A stretch of 64,000 nucleotides of DNA from Stenomitos frigidus ULC18. Its GTDB lineage: Bacteria; Cyanobacteriota; Cyanobacteriia; Leptolyngbyales; Leptolyngbyaceae. The translations under genes and the position numbers were made by a program. The stretch is from positions 1-64,000 of the forward strand of contig NZ_PVWK01000026.1 in the NCBI RefSeq assembly GCF_003003795.1, read 5' to 3'. This document shows positions 6,552 through 17,881 of the stretch, piece by piece; position 1 is the first letter of the stretch, and the number at the start of each line of letters is the position of its first letter. The notes beneath the pieces were generated by a model. That model ran no database searches. It was not told the origin of the DNA and worked only from the letters and a program-made list of their open reading frames with translations.

Positions 6552-8942
6552 GTGGATGCCATTCTTAAGTTCTTGATTGCCAATAAGGATGCTCTAGGGT
6601 TTCTCTTCGGTTCGGGTGTAATTGTGGCAGTGGGCAAGCCTTTCTGGTCTTACCTGAAACAGCGCTTCAGTCCGCGGATTCCACCCCTTGATACCTTTCC
6701 GTTTGAGGTGATTAAGCCCAACAGTGATATTTTGAAAGCCGTGTTTGGCGGAGCAAGGGACAATCCGCTTGCCGATCGCAACATTCGCTATTTGCAACGG
6801 GTGGCAAACCAGGATATTCAGACGGAGCTAGAAGCGCAGCTAGAAGAGTCCCGCTGGGTATTGATCCTGGGTCAGACAGGCTTGGGCAAAACGCGGGAAG
6901 CCGCAGAGTTAGCACAGAAATATAACCGTCGAGGGTGGACGGTTTTGAAGTTGAAGCACTGGGAACTGCTAGATGAACCCACCCACTTTGCCGAAGACAA
7001 GATTGGAACAGACCGTAAATTGCTGTTTTTCCTGGATGATCTAAACAAGCTGATCTATAAGCGGGGAGAACTGCTGAAGGAAGACCCTCGACAGTTTCGA
7101 GATTTGCCACCCCAGGAACGATTGCGCCTGACGTTGGATTACTACGAGCGGAATTGCCGTCCTGAAGAATTCCGGGTCATTGCCACTGCTCGAAATGAAA
7201 CGGTTCCCCAGTACAACGAGCCGATCAGTGAACTCGACAAGCTTGGTTTAGATAAACACCCGAAGCTATGGCGGAAGTTCATTCGTTGCCCTCTACCCAA
7301 ACCAGACGATGATGCCATTGTTCAACTTATTCAGGAAACGGTAAGAGAGGCAGACATTGCTGCAAACCCGAATGATTACGCTCGTTTAGCCAGACGGAAC
7401 GATCGCACCTTCCGAAATATTCAGTTGAATCTGCAAACAGCGAAAGATGAGGGGCGGGCACTCACCCTGGATACCTTTCGTGAGTCGTTGCGGGAAAGCT
7501 GGGAAGCAAAATACCGCAAAGCCAGGAAAAAATATCCCATTGCGTCTGTGATCTACGACGCGGTTGAACTGCTTCGGGCAGTGAATATCCAGCTACAGGA
7601 TTTTACTGTAGTTGCAACTACGCAACTGTTGGCAGGTGGAAATGTACTTCAGCAACTCCTGCGTTGGCGACAGATTCGTCATGCACTTCATTACTTGACC
7701 CATGACGGAAACAGCATTCTAGAACCCCGTGACGGTCAGATTGAGGCAAAAGGCACACAAGTAAATCCAGAGGTTTATATACCAGAACTTACTCGTCTAC
7801 TCCTACGTTGGACTGAAAGCCATCCTCGTGAAACTTCTTTCTCTCTATTGGGTTTTGCCCTCAAAGCTGCTGCCCTAGGACACGATCGAGAAAGCCTTTC
7901 ATGTCTTGAGACATTTTTAGAACCCGCTCCTGAGTCATATGCAGCGCACATTCTCAAAGGAACTGTACTGGATATGCTGAAGCTCCACGAAGATGCTGCT
8001 GCTACTTATGATAAGGCGGTTAAACTTGAGCCACATTTGGTCTCAGCCTGGTTGCAGAAGGGAATGGCTCTGAATAATCTTGGCTATTTTGAGGAGGCTG
8101 TCGTCAGCTTTGACAATGTAGTCCAACTTGAGCCTGGATTGACTCTTGGCTGGTTTCTTCGAGGCATTGCGCTGAATAAATTGGAGCGTTATCAAGAAGC
8201 AATTGCCAGTTTTGACAGAGTAATCGATCTTGAACCAGGCTTCATCGATTCCTGGTATAACCGAGGCGTTGCTCTATCTAATTTAGAAAGGTATGAGGAG
8301 TCAATTAACAGCTATGACAGAGTAATTGAGCTTGAACCACGTTTTTTTGATGTCTGGTATGACCGAGGAGTTGCTCTGGGTAACTTAAAGCGTTACGAAG
8401 AAGCGATCGCTAGCTATGACAACGCTCTACAATTTAAACCTGACTCTTATGAAGCCTGGTATGGTCGGGCTTTTGAACTGGGCTTTTTAGGGCAATCAGT
8501 TGATGCGATCGCGAGTTTTGACCAGGCTTTAGAGATTAGACCTGACTCTTATGAAGCTTGGAATAGCCGGGGAAATATACTAGGTCAACAAGGTAAATAT
8601 CAAGAAGCGATCAATAGCTTTGACAGAGCTATCGCCATCAAACCGGATTACCACGACGCTTGGAACAACAGGGGCATTGCGCTGATGAAGTTAGGAGCTT
8701 ATCAGGAAGCCATCCAAAGCTACGATCATTCGTTGGCATTTCTACCAGATGATGCCAAAGCTTTTTACAATAAGGCTTGCTGTTTTGCCCTTTGGAATAA
8801 GGTTGAAGAGGCAGTTGAAAATCTGCGACGGGCAATCGAACTAGATCCTGATCAGTGTCGGGAGATGGCAAAGACGGATGCTGATTTAGATGGCATTCGA
8901 CATGACGTGAGGTTTCAGGCGTTGTTAATAGCGGCTTCGTAG
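6552..8942 (+). CDS. P-loop NTPase with about ten C-terminal TPRs
   Basis: The 796-residue protein has a hydrophobic segment at about 13-35 that could be a membrane anchor. A P-loop ATPase domain follows, with Walker A GQTGLGKT (107-114), Walker B LLFFLDDL (around 157-164) and a VIATARNE sensor-like strand. From about 430 to 785 there are nine clear and one weak tetratricopeptide repeats, each 34 residues with the W-RG-AL--L-Y-EA pattern. NTPase plus superhelical repeat is the plan of STAND-type signalling switches, but I do not see a fused effector domain. The start is GTG 6552. With the DUF6398-like gene upstream it forms a probable operon. Ligand and output are unknown. Confidence 0.75.
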   Translation: MDAILKFLIANKDALGFLFGSGVIVAVGKPFWSYLKQRFSPRIPPLDTFPFEVIKPNSDILKAVFGGARDNPLADRNIRYLQRVANQDIQTELEAQLEESRWVLILGQTGLGKTREAAELAQKYNRRGWTVLKLKHWELLDEPTHFAEDKIGTDRKLLFFLDDLNKLIYKRGELLKEDPRQFRDLPPQERLRLTLDYYERNCRPEEFRVIATARNETVPQYNEPISELDKLGLDKHPKLWRKFIRCPLPKPDDDAIVQLIQETVREADIAANPNDYARLARRNDRTFRNIQLNLQTAKDEGRALTLDTFRESLRESWEAKYRKARKKYPIASVIYDAVELLRAVNIQLQDFTVVATTQLLAGGNVLQQLLRWRQIRHALHYLTHDGNSILEPRDGQIEAKGTQVNPEVYIPELTRLLLRWTESHPRETSFSLLGFALKAAALGHDRESLSCLETFLEPAPESYAAHILKGTVLDMLKLHEDAAATYDKAVKLEPHLVSAWLQKGMALNNLGYFEEAVVSFDNVVQLEPGLTLGWFLRGIALNKLERYQEAIASFDRVIDLEPGFIDSWYNRGVALSNLERYEESINSYDRVIELEPRFFDVWYDRGVALGNLKRYEEAIASYDNALQFKPDSYEAWYGRAFELGFLGQSVDAIASFDQALEIRPDSYEAWNSRGNILGQQGKYQEAINSFDRAIAIKPDYHDAWNNRGIALMKLGAYQEAIQSYDHSLAFLPDDAKAFYNKACCFALWNKVEEAVENLRRAIELDPDQCREMAKTDADLDGIRHDVRFQALLIAAS

Positions 8943-8979
8943 CGGATGGCAGATGGGCTGTTAGCTCTAGATTGCTTCG

Positions 8980-9417
8980 TTATTCCTTCATCCACCCGTA
9001 AGGCTGTAGCTCAAAGTCCAATACTTTCTTAAAGTCATGGACGATCGCCCGTAGCTCATCGACATGCTTAACAGGCTTACCTTCTTTCCAATTGGCACGA
9101 TCGACCGTGCCGACCACAAAGTAATCATTGCCAACCATGGCTGGCTGACGGGATTGGGTAAACATGGCAGCCAGTAAGGCATCGAGTTGATCCTTGTGGG
9201 CGATGAGCAGGTCACAAGCGGGGCAGTAGCGACAGGTCTTATTGAGGGCGATCGGGACTGCTGGCGAAACAAAAATAAACAGGGGAAGCTTACGCTGCTT
9301 TGTTTGAGCATCGCATTTGGGGCACCTGGTAAACCGTGCGTCTGTATAGGGGTTCAGGAAAAAGCTGTGGCGAGGTGGTTGTTTACCAAACCGCTCTTCT
9401 TTCTTGTTCTTAGGCAT
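8980..9417 (-). CDS. Zinc-ribbon protein of unknown function
   Basis: The 145-residue soluble protein has two CxxC knuckles, C32-x2-C35 (RCPKCDAQ) and C65-x2-C68 (CPACD), an expected four-cysteine zinc site, plus an extra Cys62. The C-terminal half (about 85-145) contains VGNDYFVVGTVDRANWKEG and a helical HVDELRAIVHDFKKVLDF stretch. The N-terminus is basic. I do not recognise a defined family. It is convergent with the NTPase-TPR gene and lies downstream of the clpC terminator, so it is probably transcribed alone from a promoter between the terminator and 9417. A nucleic-acid-related role is only a guess from the zinc ribbon. Confidence 0.7.
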   Translation of the reverse strand: MPKNKKEERFGKQPPRHSFFLNPYTDARFTRCPKCDAQTKQRKLPLFIFVSPAVPIALNKTCRYCPACDLLIAHKDQLDALLAAMFTQSRQPAMVGNDYFVVGTVDRANWKEGKPVKHVDELRAIVHDFKKVLDFELQPYGWMKE

Positions 9418-9446
9418 GGTCGTTTTTTACAAATGCTCCATAAACA

Positions 9447-9480
9447 AAAGCGGTAGAGAGTGTTGCCTCTCTACCGCTTT
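9447..9480 (-). terminator. Rho-independent terminator of clpC
   Basis: A near-perfect hairpin with arms aaagcggtagagag and ctctctaccgcttt around a six-base loop lies 22 bp after the clpC stop codon. Read on the minus strand it is followed by ttttgttt, a usable U tract. Confidence 0.85.
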
Positions 9481-9501
9481 GCTGGCTAAGCATTTTCGGG
9501 A

Positions 9502-11976
<2,475 letters not shown>

Positions 11977-12165
11977 GGCGTATTTCTGTCACCTGCTGCT
12001 TGCCGGTAGAGTTGATTCTATCATAGACGATTTGACCGGAGGCTTGAAATCTGCCACCAGTAGATCCGTGATCACCGTACCTGCAACCAGTGATTTGCCA
12101 TTACGTGAAGCTGCTACGAAGGGTGATTGTCAGCGAAAAGTGGCTGGCAAGTCAAGCAGGATTTC

Positions 12166-12855
12166 TTAATCTCTTAAGCATTGAGAATTCAGCTTGAAAC
12201 GATCACCACTGACCGCTAACTGCCAGCCAGGCGTACATAGACGATCACAAACCTGCTGTTGCCAGACCTTGAGTCGCTCAGCAAACTCAGGTCTTTGTAG
12301 ACCGCCACGCCACAACACCAGAGCATCTTCGCCATTGTCTGGGTAGTAACGCCGTCGTCGTCCTGCTTCACAAAAATCAAATTTTTGATACAAGGAGAGT
12401 GCCGACTGGTTAGAAATCCTCACTTCTAAAGTGGCTCGTTCTAGTCCGCGTGCATGGGCAGACGCCATCAGGGCATAGAGTAAGGCTTGCCCCAGCCCTT
12501 GCCGTTGATGAGTGGGATCGATCGCCAACATGGTGATGTGCGCTTCTTCGAGCACGGCCCAGTAGCAGCCAAGACCGAGGAGGGGTGAGGCGTGAGGGGT
12601 GGGGTTTTTTAAGTTTTGAGTTTTGAGTTCGGGGCGAACCTCTGTCTCCTCATCTTCTCCCACCGCTTCTGCTTCCCCTGCCTCCTGCCTTCTGCCCTCT
12701 GTCTCCCTTATCAAAACGAGTAACTCGCTATTAGGGCTCTCTAACTCCCGGCGATAGCCATCTAGCGTCCAAAGCCCACCAAAGCAACGTTGGTCAAGTA
12801 CCAGAGCAGCGGGTAACAGAGCGGCGGATAGTGGTTGAAGTGCGAGAAAAGTCAC
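12166..12855 (-). CDS. rimI: Ribosomal protein alanine N-acetyltransferase with repeat-derived insert
   Basis: This GNAT-family enzyme acetylates the N-terminal alanine of a ribosomal protein in enterobacteria; cyanobacterial orthologues probably acetylate several N-termini. The 229 residues include acetyl-CoA motif A HQRQGLGQALL (117-127) and the usual EEAHITMLAIDP strand before it; motif B is RISNQSALSLYQKFDF. Residues ~51-93 are a low-complexity, charged insertion (rich in Glu, then NPTPHASP) between the LLVLIR strand and the LLGLGCYWA strand. The insert is encoded by spacer-type repeats including GAGTTTT heptamers, in frame. The fold core is otherwise complete, so the enzyme may still work. 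Start ATG 12855. Confidence 0.88.
   Translation of the reverse strand: MTFLALQPLSAALLPAALVLDQRCFGGLWTLDGYRRELESPNSELLVLIRETEGRRQEAGEAEAVGEDEETEVRPELKTQNLKNPTPHASPLLGLGCYWAVLEEAHITMLAIDPTHQRQGLGQALLYALMASAHARGLERATLEVRISNQSALSLYQKFDFCEAGRRRRYYPDNGEDALVLWRGGLQRPEFAERLKVWQQQVCDRLCTPGWQLAVSGDRFKLNSQCLRD
12577..12705. repeat. Heptamer and polypyrimidine repeat inside rimI
   Basis: The stretch combines aagttttgagttttgagttc, a run of gaggggtgaggcgtgagg type units and a Cct/tct-rich segment. It has the composition of the repeat-filled intergenic spacers of this genome, yet it is in frame within rimI and free of stops. Confidence 0.65.
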
Positions 12856-12920
12856 AAAAGGTACGTTATTTGCTCAGCATCTACAAGGCTCGATTGTAAA
12901 CTAGAGAGCATAATGCACGT

Positions 12921-14423
12921 ATGCAATCCAACCAAAGGCAGGATGACGCAATGGGATCGACTCACGCTACAGCGGTTCAAATGACTGGTCGTCGCTATTT
13001 AAGCGAGGCAACAGGGACTTTAGCGGAGCGATCGCCCAACCAGCAGTTGCTACCGCTAACCGCAACGGTCAATCAGAGAGACCACTTGGAGATTGGCGGT
13101 TGCGACGTGGTTGATCTGGTGCAGAAATTTGGTTCGCCCCTCTATGTATTGGATGAGACAACCCTGCGCACAACCTGCCGTCACTATCGTGATGCCTTTG
13201 TTCGTTATTACCCAGGTGCATCGCAGGTGCTGTACGCCTCTAAAGCCTGGAATTGTTTGGCTGTGTGTGCGATCGTTGCTAGCGAAGGTTTGGGTATCGA
13301 TATCGTGTCTGGTGGCGAGCTTTTTACAGCCATACAAGCAGGTGTTAGTCCGACTAAGCTCTACTTACATGGCAATAATAAGTCTCGTGCCGAGCTTGAG
13401 ATGGCAGTGGCGTCTGGCTGCACGATCGTGCTCGATAATTGGCACGAACTGAAAACACTGGTGGCGATCGCGGCGGAATCTGGAAGCAATGAATCTGAAG
13501 CCGTTGCAGAAACGTTGCCATCCCTACTGCCGACTTCTCACTCTCCACTTCCCATTCGCATCATGCTCCGCCTCACTCCCGGCATCGAGTGTCACACTCA
13601 TGATTACATTCGCACAGGGAGTATTGACAGCAAGTTTGGGTTTGGGCTGGATCAGCTGGATGACGTCTTTAAATTTATTGTTCAGCAGCCCAGTCTGGAA
13701 TTGATCGGTCTCCATGCTCACATCGGGTCCCAAATTTTTGAGCTAGAGCCTCATCACGATTTAGGTGCAGTGATGGTGCAATGGCTGAGCAAAGCAGCTC
13801 ACTACGGGCTGTCGATTCAAGAACTCGATATTGGTGGTGGCTTAGGTATTCGTTATACCGAGTCAGATGATCCACCCAGCATTGAGGCGTGGGTTAAGGT
13901 AGTGAGTGAATCGATCGCGGCTGCCTGCAACGCGCAGAATGTGCCACTACCGAAACTCTTGAGTGAACCGGGGCGATCGCTCATTGGGTCTGCTTGCGTC
14001 ACGGCTTATACTGTGGGCGGGCAAAAAACAGTTCCTGGCATTCGTACGTATCTCACTGTGGATGGCGGTATGTCTGACAACCCTCGACCGATTACTTACC
14101 AATCAATCTATCGAGCACTGGTGGCAAACCGGATGTCAGCACCCATAGCAGAGACGGTGACGATCGCCGGCAAGCATTGTGAATCTGGCGACATTGTGAT
14201 TCAAGAGGCAGACTTGCCAGAGACCCAACCAGGCGATTTGCTCGTGGTGATGGCAACGGGAGCCTACAATTACAGCATGGCTTCCAACTACAACCGGATT
14301 GCTCGACCAGCCGCTGTACTAGTCAATGATGGAGAAGCTAACATCATCCTACAGCGAGAAACGTATCAGGACTTGATTCGCCAGGATTGTCTACCGGAGC
14401 GATTAAAGACTCCGCACGCGTGA
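12921..14423 (+). CDS. lysA: Diaminopimelate decarboxylase
   Basis: LysA decarboxylates meso-diaminopimelate to L-lysine, the last step of lysine synthesis. It is a PLP fold-type III enzyme with the Schiff-base lysine K108 in LYASKAWN, the HIGSQ strand, the phosphate-binding GGGLGI loop, the EPGRSLIG motif and the GKHCESGD active-site cysteine segment. It has 500 residues, longer than the common 420-470, because of a ~60-residue N-terminal extension and an insert at ~188-211 (around ETLPSLLPTSHSPLP) encoded by spacer-like repeat DNA. The start at 12921 is ATG; an internal ATG at 12951 is equally plausible. The run lysA-cdaA-uppS is read in one direction with gaps of about 80 bp, consistent with an operon tied to cell-wall precursors. 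Confidence 0.95.
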   Translation: MQSNQRQDDAMGSTHATAVQMTGRRYLSEATGTLAERSPNQQLLPLTATVNQRDHLEIGGCDVVDLVQKFGSPLYVLDETTLRTTCRHYRDAFVRYYPGASQVLYASKAWNCLAVCAIVASEGLGIDIVSGGELFTAIQAGVSPTKLYLHGNNKSRAELEMAVASGCTIVLDNWHELKTLVAIAAESGSNESEAVAETLPSLLPTSHSPLPIRIMLRLTPGIECHTHDYIRTGSIDSKFGFGLDQLDDVFKFIVQQPSLELIGLHAHIGSQIFELEPHHDLGAVMVQWLSKAAHYGLSIQELDIGGGLGIRYTESDDPPSIEAWVKVVSESIAAACNAQNVPLPKLLSEPGRSLIGSACVTAYTVGGQKTVPGIRTYLTVDGGMSDNPRPITYQSIYRALVANRMSAPIAETVTIAGKHCESGDIVIQEADLPETQPGDLLVVMATGAYNYSMASNYNRIARPAAVLVNDGEANIILQRETYQDLIRQDCLPERLKTPHA

Positions 14424-14501
14424 GATGCGATCGCAGTCATTGAAATCAATCTCAGGTTATTGAGTTTAGGACGTGTAGAAGCGCAGGGTTAATCCAGATC
14501 A

Positions 14502-15437
14502 ATGGGATATCTATGGAGGCAATGGCTGCTGACGACCCCTAACTGGATGCAGTCCCTACCGCTTCTTATCGTTCAGAACCTACGCTTTTTCCTAGATGTT
14601 GGGCTCGTGTTAGCCCTCACATACATGATGCTGGTCATTATTGGGGAACGGCGCACCTTGTGGATGGTGCGTGGGTTCATCGTGCTCATGTTGGCAGCAG
14701 CCCTTAGCCGGCGCTTGGAGTTAACGCTATTGAGTTTCGTCCTGGGTAATCTAGTGATCGGCTCTGCGGTCGCGATGGCATTTATTCTACAGTCGGAGTT
14801 TAGGCGTTTTTTGGAACAGCTTGGTCGCGGTGAACTCCTACAGTTGTTCCAATCTTCACGGAGAAGCACACTTAAATCTGGTAGTGTCACTGATGAAATT
14901 GTTGATGCGGTCAAAGAATTATCGCAAAACCGCATTGGCGCTTTGTTGATTCTAGAGACAGGTATTCCCATTGATGAGCGCGATTTTTCTGTGCCGGGAG
15001 TGAGGATCAATGCTGAAGTCTCGAAGGAACTAATTCAAACTATTTTTCAGACAACAACCTTGTTGCATGATGGAGCTGTTCTAATTCGCGATAATCGCCT
15101 TGTCGCAGCAGGGGTAATTTTGCCCTTGTCAGAACGTACGGCTTCCCGCCAGCTAGGTACACGTCACCGAGCTGCAATGGGCATTACCGAACGCGTAGAA
15201 AACTGTGTATGTGTTGTTGTTTCTGAAGAGACAGGCTCGATTTCGCTGGCAGAACGGGGTATCCTAAATCGTCCGCTGACCAGCAGTAAACTGAAGGAAT
15301 TGCTAGAATCACGCTTCTCCCAAACAGCTGATCGTGACACCGTTGCACCCAACCTCCGTAGTTTGGCGCAGCAAGTTATGACTCAAGGACTATCTCTAGT
15401 CTCCCGGTTTTTCGGTCGTCGCAAAGGTAAAAGTTAG
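14502..15437 (+). CDS. cdaA: Diadenylate cyclase CdaA
   Basis: CdaA makes the second messenger cyclic di-AMP from two ATP. The 311-residue protein has three membrane spans near the N-terminus (about 28-48, 54-70, 74-95) and a DAC (DisA_N) domain at about 110-260. The catalytic motifs are present as D190-G-A (LLHDGAVLI) and R221-H-R (GTRHRAAMG). The C-terminal tail is basic. It is the membrane-bound cyclase type usual for cyanobacteria, where c-di-AMP affects osmotic and light-dark balance. The neighbourhood, between lysA and uppS, replaces the Gram-positive cdaR-glmM setting, but keeps the theme of cell-wall precursors. Confidence 0.95.
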   Translation: MGYLWRQWLLTTPNWMQSLPLLIVQNLRFFLDVGLVLALTYMMLVIIGERRTLWMVRGFIVLMLAAALSRRLELTLLSFVLGNLVIGSAVAMAFILQSEFRRFLEQLGRGELLQLFQSSRRSTLKSGSVTDEIVDAVKELSQNRIGALLILETGIPIDERDFSVPGVRINAEVSKELIQTIFQTTTLLHDGAVLIRDNRLVAAGVILPLSERTASRQLGTRHRAAMGITERVENCVCVVVSEETGSISLAERGILNRPLTSSKLKELLESRFSQTADRDTVAPNLRSLAQQVMTQGLSLVSRFFGRRKGKS

Positions 15438-15518
15438 GGGTGGAGAGCTGCAAACGTACTTCTTTTTGATCGTTCACGTCCATTATTCACATGCAATTGT
15501 CTGCTGCTGGGAGAGACC

Positions 15519-16268
15519 ATGACCGTAAAGCCAACTGTTTTGCAAGAGTTGCCTGCTGACCTTGAGTGTGAACGACTGCCTAGACATGTTGCTGTAATTA
15601 TGGACGGCAATGGACGTTGGGCAAAGCAGCGTGGCATGCCCCGGATCATGGGGCATCGCCGTGGTGTTGATGTGCTGAAAGATCTCCTACGCTGCTGCCG
15701 CGATTGGGGCATCCAAGCACTGACTGCCTATGCCTTCTCAACGGAGAACTGGGGGCGTCCTTCCGAGGAAGTTGAGTTCTTGATGACTTTGTTTGAGCGG
15801 GTCTTGCGTCAGGAATTGCGGGAAATGGTGCAGGAAAATGTGCAAATTCGCTTTGTGGGCAATCTGCAGGCATTGCCGCAGTCGCTCCAAGAAGAAATTG
15901 CCCGATCGGTTGAGTTGACCCAGCACAACCAGAGCATTCGGTTTACCGTTGCCACTAACTATGGTGGGCGACAAGAAATTCTTCAAGCCTGTCGGGCGAT
16001 CGCGACCCAGGTACAGCAAGGCCTTTTGCAACCAGAACAAATTGACGAAGCTGTGTTTGAGCGCCATCTCTACACAGCGGGGATTTGTGATCCTGACTTA
16101 TTAATTCGTACAAGCGGCGAGATGCGGTTGAGTAATTTCTTACTCTGGCAGATGGCGTACGCAGAGCTGTACGTGACGGATACGCTGTGGCCCGATTTCG
16201 ATCGCAAGGCCTTTTATCAGGCGCTGTCTGCTTATCAACAACGCGATCGACGCTTCGGGAAACTATAA
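15519..16268 (+). CDS. uppS: Isoprenyl transferase (undecaprenyl diphosphate synthase type)
   Basis: This cis-prenyltransferase extends farnesyl diphosphate with isopentenyl diphosphate to make the lipid carrier for peptidoglycan and polysaccharide. The 249 residues include the Mg-binding [13 protein letters not shown] box (D29), the R/H-rich [11 protein letters not shown] substrate site, and the C-terminal [15 protein letters not shown] motif followed by the [15 protein letters not shown] segment. A gggagag ribosome-binding sequence precedes the ATG at 15519. It follows cdaA by 81 bp and is probably the last gene of the lysA-cdaA-uppS unit. Confidence 0.96.
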   Translation: MTVKPTVLQELPADLECERLPRHVAVIMDGNGRWAKQRGMPRIMGHRRGVDVLKDLLRCCRDWGIQALTAYAFSTENWGRPSEEVEFLMTLFERVLRQELREMVQENVQIRFVGNLQALPQSLQEEIARSVELTQHNQSIRFTVATNYGGRQEILQACRAIATQVQQGLLQPEQIDEAVFERHLYTAGICDPDLLIRTSGEMRLSNFLLWQMAYAELYVTDTLWPDFDRKAFYQALSAYQQRDRRFGKL

Positions 16269-16353
16269 TTCTTGGGTCGATCGGACTAACGCACGGTTTG
16301 AAAGAATCTGGTCTCTGGCTGTAGACTGGAGCCTCAAACGACCTATTCTTGTG

Positions 16354-16370
16354 GAGAAACCCAGTTTCTG
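16354..16370. repeat. GAGAAACC(C/T)xGTTTCT palindromic repeat, copy 1
   Basis: The short imperfect palindrome gagaaacccagtttctg lies between uppS and the amidase gene. Related copies occur at 34492-34507, 34546-34562 and, as half-sites, at 59245-59287. It is a dispersed intergenic element of this genome. Confidence 0.55.
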
Positions 16371-16498
16371 CGCAAGCTCTGAGTCAGTACTTTGCAGCTA
16401 TGTGGCATTGACTTAACCACCAGTACTTGACCATTCCAGCCTCCATTGAGCAAACTGGTTCAGCAGGGAATGCGCTGTCGTTTTGAGGATTTCTCCGT

Positions 16499-17881
16499 AT
16501 GCTTCAGATTACTCAATCGCCCCAAGCTCCGGTGCTGGTGCAACAGCGGTTTTCGATCTTAGGCGTTGCATCGCCCTCTTATGCTGGCAGCAACCTCTTG
16601 CTAACGATCGATGGACAGTTTCGCGCTACAGGGCCAGTCGTCGATGTGGATGGCACCTGGAAGCTCGATTTTCTGTTTCAGCAGGCAGGCAATCGGCGCT
16701 TGAAACTTGAGATTGGCACCGACAGCGCTGAACTCACTATTCCGGTCGTTACCACGGTACCTGAGGCAAAGAAGCTCCAATTTACTCAGGTACCCACCCG
16801 CTTACCTGTGCTGCAAACCGCCACAGTAGAAGGGACGGCCGCAAATTTCCCCGATGGTAGCGCTCTCATTTTGCGAGCGGATCAACAGTTTGACCTGGCA
16901 AAGCCCTTTGTGCGGGCTGGGAAATGGCAAACGACCATCGGGTTTAACCAACCAGGCAAGCGAGTGTTGGAAATTATTAGCTCAGATGGTCGCGATCGTG
17001 CCCAGGCTCAAGTAGATGTGGTCGCTGCCCAACCGCGTCCGCCACGCGTGAACTTCACCAATCCACCTAAGCAGGTAAAAGTGGAAGCCACCATCACTCT
17101 GTCCGGTGAGGCAACCAACTACACTAATGGCGACCAGCTCATTCTGCGAGCAGACCAACGCTTAGAACTGGCTCGCCCAAGAGTGCAAGATGGGAAGTGG
17201 CAAGCTCAAACGGTACTGCGCCAAATTGGGAACCGCCTCATCGAAATTATTGGGTCTGAGCAAGACAAAGCCCAAACCGTGATTGAGGTCATTGGAGTCG
17301 AAGCTGGCACCTTTCAAGCGCTGCCACGTAACACCTGGACTAGCACGCCAACACCATCCGATCTGCCTGACCTCAAGCCCAAAGGTATCACATTGCACCA
17401 TACCTTTCTCAGCAACCCGCCTTCAACCAGTGCTGCGGTGGCAGATGAAGCTGCTCGTATGCGAGTGATCTACAACGGTCACGTCAATGGTAATGGCTGG
17501 GCAGATCTTGGCTATCACTTCATCATCATGCCCAGTGGTCGAGTGTATTCAGCCCGGAATGAGACCAAGCGGGGGGCTCATGATGTCGTGAATGATGGGC
17601 TGGGAGTTGCCTTTGATGGCGTTTACACCAGTGCTACGATTAGTCAGGCGATGTATAACTCGGCAGTGGCTCTCTGTACGCTTCTCTGTAAGCGGTATGG
17701 TATTACCAACACGATTACTCCCATTCCGACGCCGACCGCTGATTTTGGCACCCGCAGCCTACCTCGTATTATGGGACACCGCGATCGTGTGGCTACAGAA
17801 TGCCCCGGTACCGAAGGTGGTAAGACTGTTCGTTTACCAGATATTCGTCAAGCGGTCAATGGAAATTTGGGTGTGTCCTAG
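16499..17881 (+). CDS. Peptidoglycan amidase (Amidase_2/PGRP) with three Ig-like repeats
   Basis: The 460-residue protein has three homologous beta-rich repeats of about 85 residues (1-88, 92-178, 183-267), each containing a LILRADQ-F or LLLTIDGQF strand and a GKWQ/GTWK turn. The C-terminal domain (about 293-455) is an N-acetylmuramoyl-L-alanine amidase of the Amidase_2/PGRP type. Visible zinc-site residues are H300-H301 in ITLHH, then a His in IMGHRDR and the Cys of ATECPG. A GAGGA sequence lies nine bases before the ATG. I see no signal peptide, which is odd for a wall hydrolase; it could be released by another route or act on recycled muropeptides. Confidence 0.8.
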   Translation: MLQITQSPQAPVLVQQRFSILGVASPSYAGSNLLLTIDGQFRATGPVVDVDGTWKLDFLFQQAGNRRLKLEIGTDSAELTIPVVTTVPEAKKLQFTQVPTRLPVLQTATVEGTAANFPDGSALILRADQQFDLAKPFVRAGKWQTTIGFNQPGKRVLEIISSDGRDRAQAQVDVVAAQPRPPRVNFTNPPKQVKVEATITLSGEATNYTNGDQLILRADQRLELARPRVQDGKWQAQTVLRQIGNRLIEIIGSEQDKAQTVIEVIGVEAGTFQALPRNTWTSTPTPSDLPDLKPKGITLHHTFLSNPPSTSAAVADEAARMRVIYNGHVNGNGWADLGYHFIIMPSGRVYSARNETKRGAHDVVNDGLGVAFDGVYTSATISQAMYNSAVALCTLLCKRYGITNTITPIPTPTADFGTRSLPRIMGHRDRVATECPGTEGGKTVRLPDIRQAVNGNLGVS

